In this document: positions 61,919 to 64,000 of the stretch, piece by piece | Layout of the letters: every line of letters starts with the position of its first letter | How positions within the stretch are numbered: position 1 is the first letter of the stretch | Assembly (NCBI GenBank): GCA_016786705.1 | Contig: JAEUVV010000003.1 | Location: 434,001 to 498,000 of the forward strand | Reading direction: 5' to 3' | From: Taibaiella sp. | GTDB taxonomy: Bacteria; Bacteroidota; Bacteroidia; Chitinophagales; Chitinophagaceae | Length of the DNA: 64,000 bases | Position numbers and translations under genes: made by a program | The notes under the pieces: generated by a model | The model's input: the letters and a program-made list of their open reading frames with translations, nothing else | What the model was told of the DNA's origin: nothing | Databases searched by the model: none

Positions 61919-62482
61919 TCAGCGCACATCGGCCCTTATACGGCTCAGGCTTACCTGGGTAATACCAAGATAAGCGGCAATGACACTGAGCTGTACTCTT
62001 TGCAGCAGGTCCGGGTTATGTTCCAGCAAATCTTTATAGCGCTCTGTAGCCGTTTTAAACTGTTTTGAGATCAGCCGTTCTTCCGTATGGATCAGCTCCT
62101 GCTCGGCAAACTTCCTGCCCCAGTTAGCAATATGGATATCTGCCAAAAACAATTGTTGTAAGATAGCTCCATCCAATTGATAAAGCTCACAGTCTTCCAG
62201 CAATTCTATATTTTCGTATCCTTCTTTATGCTCTACATAACTTCTCATAGAGATGATGGTAGCACCTTCTTTGCCGATCCAGAAAGTCACCTCATTATCA
62301 TCAATATTGGCAAAAGCCCGCACCAGGCCTTTCTTAATAAAATAAATATGCTGATCGACTTTATTAGCTTTTATAATAAGATGGCCTTTCCTGAAAGCCA
62401 CCTCCCTGGTATGTTGGATCAGGGTAGCTTTTGAGCTTGCCGGAAGCGGGAAAACGCTGTCAATAATGTGTTCAATAAGCAT
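61919..62482 (-). CDS. Crp/Fnr family transcriptional regulator
   Basis: A 187-residue protein with an N-terminal cyclic-nucleotide-like sensor domain (about 15-120, FRKGHLIIKANKVDQHIYFI and KKGLVRAFANIDDNEVTFWI), a dimerisation helix and a short C-terminal helix-turn-helix (about 163-185, QLSVIAAYLGITQVSLSRIR). The helix-turn-helix is at the very end, as in the shorter Bacteroidota members that lack the final wing. No iron-sulfur Cys cluster, so not an oxygen-sensing Fnr. It probably controls the SMR exporter gene downstream. Confidence 0.87.
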   Translation of the reverse strand: MLIEHIIDSVFPLPASSKATLIQHTREVAFRKGHLIIKANKVDQHIYFIKKGLVRAFANIDDNEVTFWIGKEGATIISMRSYVEHKEGYENIELLEDCELYQLDGAILQQLFLADIHIANWGRKFAEQELIHTEERLISKQFKTATERYKDLLEHNPDLLQRVQLSVIAAYLGITQVSLSRIRADVR

Positions 62483-62598
62483 AAAATAATAATAAAAGAA
62501 GCTATAGAAAAGCTCCGCCTGCTAAAACTAATCAATTATTTATAAATCTAACCTGTTAAGTTAACAAGAGATTCCCTACTATTCTATATTTGATTTTT

Positions 62599-62606
62599 TA
62601 CCTTTG
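62599..62606 (+). promoter_or_regulatory. -7 element TACCTTTG for the DUF445 gene
   Basis: Exact TAnnTTTG match 28 bases before the ATG at 62634. A second match, TATATTTG, lies at 62585-62592. No -33 TTG at the ideal distance for either. Confidence 0.5.
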
Positions 62607-62633
62607 TTAGCAATTAGTCCCTACTAGCACATT

Positions 62634-63878
62634 ATGACCACTACTGAAAAAAAGCAACAACTCCGAAAACACAAACTGTTGGCCACCGGTTTATTTATCC
62701 TGATGGCACTTATATTTATCGCAATGACTATCGGGCTCGAAAAGGCGCCCCAACAATGGATGTATTATGTAAGAGCATTCACGGAAGCCGCTATGGTAGG
62801 CGCTTTGGCCGACTGGTTCGCGGTGACGGCCCTGTTTCATTATCCATTAGGCTTGCGTATTCCACACACGAACCTGATCGAAAACAGCAAACAAAGAATT
62901 GGCGATAACCTGGGCAGTTTTGTCGTGGACAATTTCCTTACCCCTGAAAATTTAAGACCCTATATTTCCAAACTCGAGATCTCGAAGTTTGTTGCAGGCT
63001 GGCTGGAAAAAGAAAAGAACAAACAGCTTTTATCGGCTGAGGTAATCAAATACGCGCACAAGATCATCCTGGAGCTCGACGATCAATTCATCATAGGGGT
63101 GATTGACAAAAAAGGCAAAGAATTCATTGATCAGATCAATGCCAGCGAACTTTTAGGGAAAGGCCTGGAATACGCGATGAATAAGGATATGCACAACCAG
63201 CTGATGACCTTCGTTGCCGGAAAATTAAAAACCTATATTGCCGAGAATGAAAGTATGGTAAAGGATAAAGTCAAAGAAGAAAGCTCTATCCTGATTCCCG
63301 GTTTTGTAGACAACATGATCGCGAAGAAGATCACGAACGGTCTTACAAAATACTTTGGCGATATAGAATCTAATGCCCAACACCCTATAAGAACAGACAT
63401 TGCCCGGCAGTTAATCACTATAGCCATCGATATTAAAACCAAGCCGGAATGGAAGCGGGACATAGACAAGCTGAAACATGAATTCCTCGATAGCAGTCAA
63501 ACGACAAAGCTCGCCACGGATATATGGAAAAGCGTTAAAAGTGGTGTGGTAACCGCATTAGAAGCTGACCAGTCGGCCTTAAAAAATTATATCCGTAAAT
63601 CCATTGATGATATCGCGGACACTTTTAAAAACGACGCGGACTTTAATCAAAAAATCAATGCCTGGGTACGCAAGAACGCTTATAAGATCGTTTTAAAAAA
63701 TAAAGGCAGCCTGGGCGCGCTTATCAGCCAGACGGTAGGGAACTGGGAAGGCAAAGACCTGAGCGAAAAACTTGAACTGGAAGTAGGCAAAGACCTGCAG
63801 TTTATCCGCATTAATGGTACACTCGTTGGGGGTATTGTAGGTTTAATTATCTATACCCTTACGCAATTACTGCTTTAA
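62634..63878 (+). CDS. DUF445 family membrane protein (YjiN-like)
   Basis: A 414-residue protein. An N-terminal helix (about 14-34, KLLATGLFILMALIFIAMTI) is followed by the family signature AAMVGALADWFAVTALFHYP, then LGLRIPHTNLIENSKQRIGD. A long helical domain (about 100-390) and a C-terminal helix (VGGIVGLIIYTLTQLLL) complete it. The family is widespread with unknown function, probably envelope-associated. Monocistronic. Confidence 0.85.
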   Translation: MTTTEKKQQLRKHKLLATGLFILMALIFIAMTIGLEKAPQQWMYYVRAFTEAAMVGALADWFAVTALFHYPLGLRIPHTNLIENSKQRIGDNLGSFVVDNFLTPENLRPYISKLEISKFVAGWLEKEKNKQLLSAEVIKYAHKIILELDDQFIIGVIDKKGKEFIDQINASELLGKGLEYAMNKDMHNQLMTFVAGKLKTYIAENESMVKDKVKEESSILIPGFVDNMIAKKITNGLTKYFGDIESNAQHPIRTDIARQLITIAIDIKTKPEWKRDIDKLKHEFLDSSQTTKLATDIWKSVKSGVVTALEADQSALKNYIRKSIDDIADTFKNDADFNQKINAWVRKNAYKIVLKNKGSLGALISQTVGNWEGKDLSEKLELEVGKDLQFIRINGTLVGGIVGLIIYTLTQLLL

Positions 63879-63922
63879 TATAAATGTTTTTGTAATTTGC
63901 ACCAAATTCAAATTAACCCGTT

Positions 63923-64000
63923 TTGAAAAAAATTGTACTTTGCCCCGCATTACTTTTATTAACCGCAGGCATGGCCCATGCTCAAAGTGCTTATGAAGCA
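63923..64000 (+). CDS. Start of a secreted protein gene (3' end outside window)
   Basis: Opens with TTG at 63923 and reads a clean signal peptide, MKKIVLCPALLLLTAGMAHA, with cleavage at AHA-Q, then SAYEA at the window edge. Only 26 codons are visible, so the family cannot be named. The TTG is preferred since the only in-frame ATG lies inside the signal peptide. Confidence 0.6.
   Translation, partial: MKKIVLCPALLLLTAGMAHAQSAYEA

Overview
The window comes from a chromosome of the phylum Bacteroidota, most likely class Chitinophagia (Chitinophagaceae-like). The evidence is internal. Four large secreted proteins end in type IX secretion (T9SS) C-terminal sorting domains. Promoters follow the Bacteroidota pattern TTTG-N19/20-TAnnTTTG. 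Families typical of the phylum are present: CHU_C-type Ig domains, DUF3857-transglutaminases, MORN_2 arrays, a CXXXY-type CcmE and a secreted NagZ-like lipoprotein. No rRNA, tRNA, CRISPR array, phage or intact insertion sequence was seen.

Layout. 1-3.4 kb: the end of an M16 peptidase, a MurG-like glycosyltransferase and the 2-oxoacid dehydrogenase E2 subunit. 3.4-6.7 kb (minus): an operon of a 41-residue membrane peptide, a sodium:solute symporter and a NagZ-like glucosaminidase, divergent from an ECF sigma factor and its four-helix membrane partner (6.8-7.9 kb). 8.4-9.8 kb: lpdA. 10.2-29.6 kb: three giant modular T9SS surface proteins in tandem, with the relic of a fourth gene between the first two. 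29.9-32.2 kb (minus): rplK-rplA-rplJ-rplL, cut off from its usual secE-nusG and rpoBC neighbours. 32.3-39.2 kb: folate salvage, a lipoprotein, pepE-uvrC, another T9SS protein and prs-rplY. 39.4-46.6 kb: a SatD-like regulator with a helical-repeat partner, ferritin, a Pif1/RecD-like helicase and ccmE-ccmF. 46.7-51.6 kb: an Lrp regulator, a composite palindrome-plus-heptad repeat, an ABC-F ATPase, an L,D-transpeptidase, yraN and a glycosyltransferase. 52.2-59.5 kb (minus): a TPR/MORN giant followed by two DUF3857-transglutaminase proteins, the second without its catalytic triad. 59.7-64 kb: an ABC exporter, a Crp-SMR efflux pair, a DUF445 protein and the start of a secreted protein.

Much of the window is housekeeping: translation, nucleotide supply, repair, heme delivery to cytochromes c, and oxidative metabolism. 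The unusual content is the adhesin-like array, whose structure suggests tandem duplication of a two-gene unit with loss of one gene. Also unusual are the translationally coupled micro-ORF in front of the symporter, the 28-bp perfect inverted repeat joined to a 7-bp repeat array, and the catalytic/non-catalytic transglutaminase pair. No defence or mobile system could be supported.
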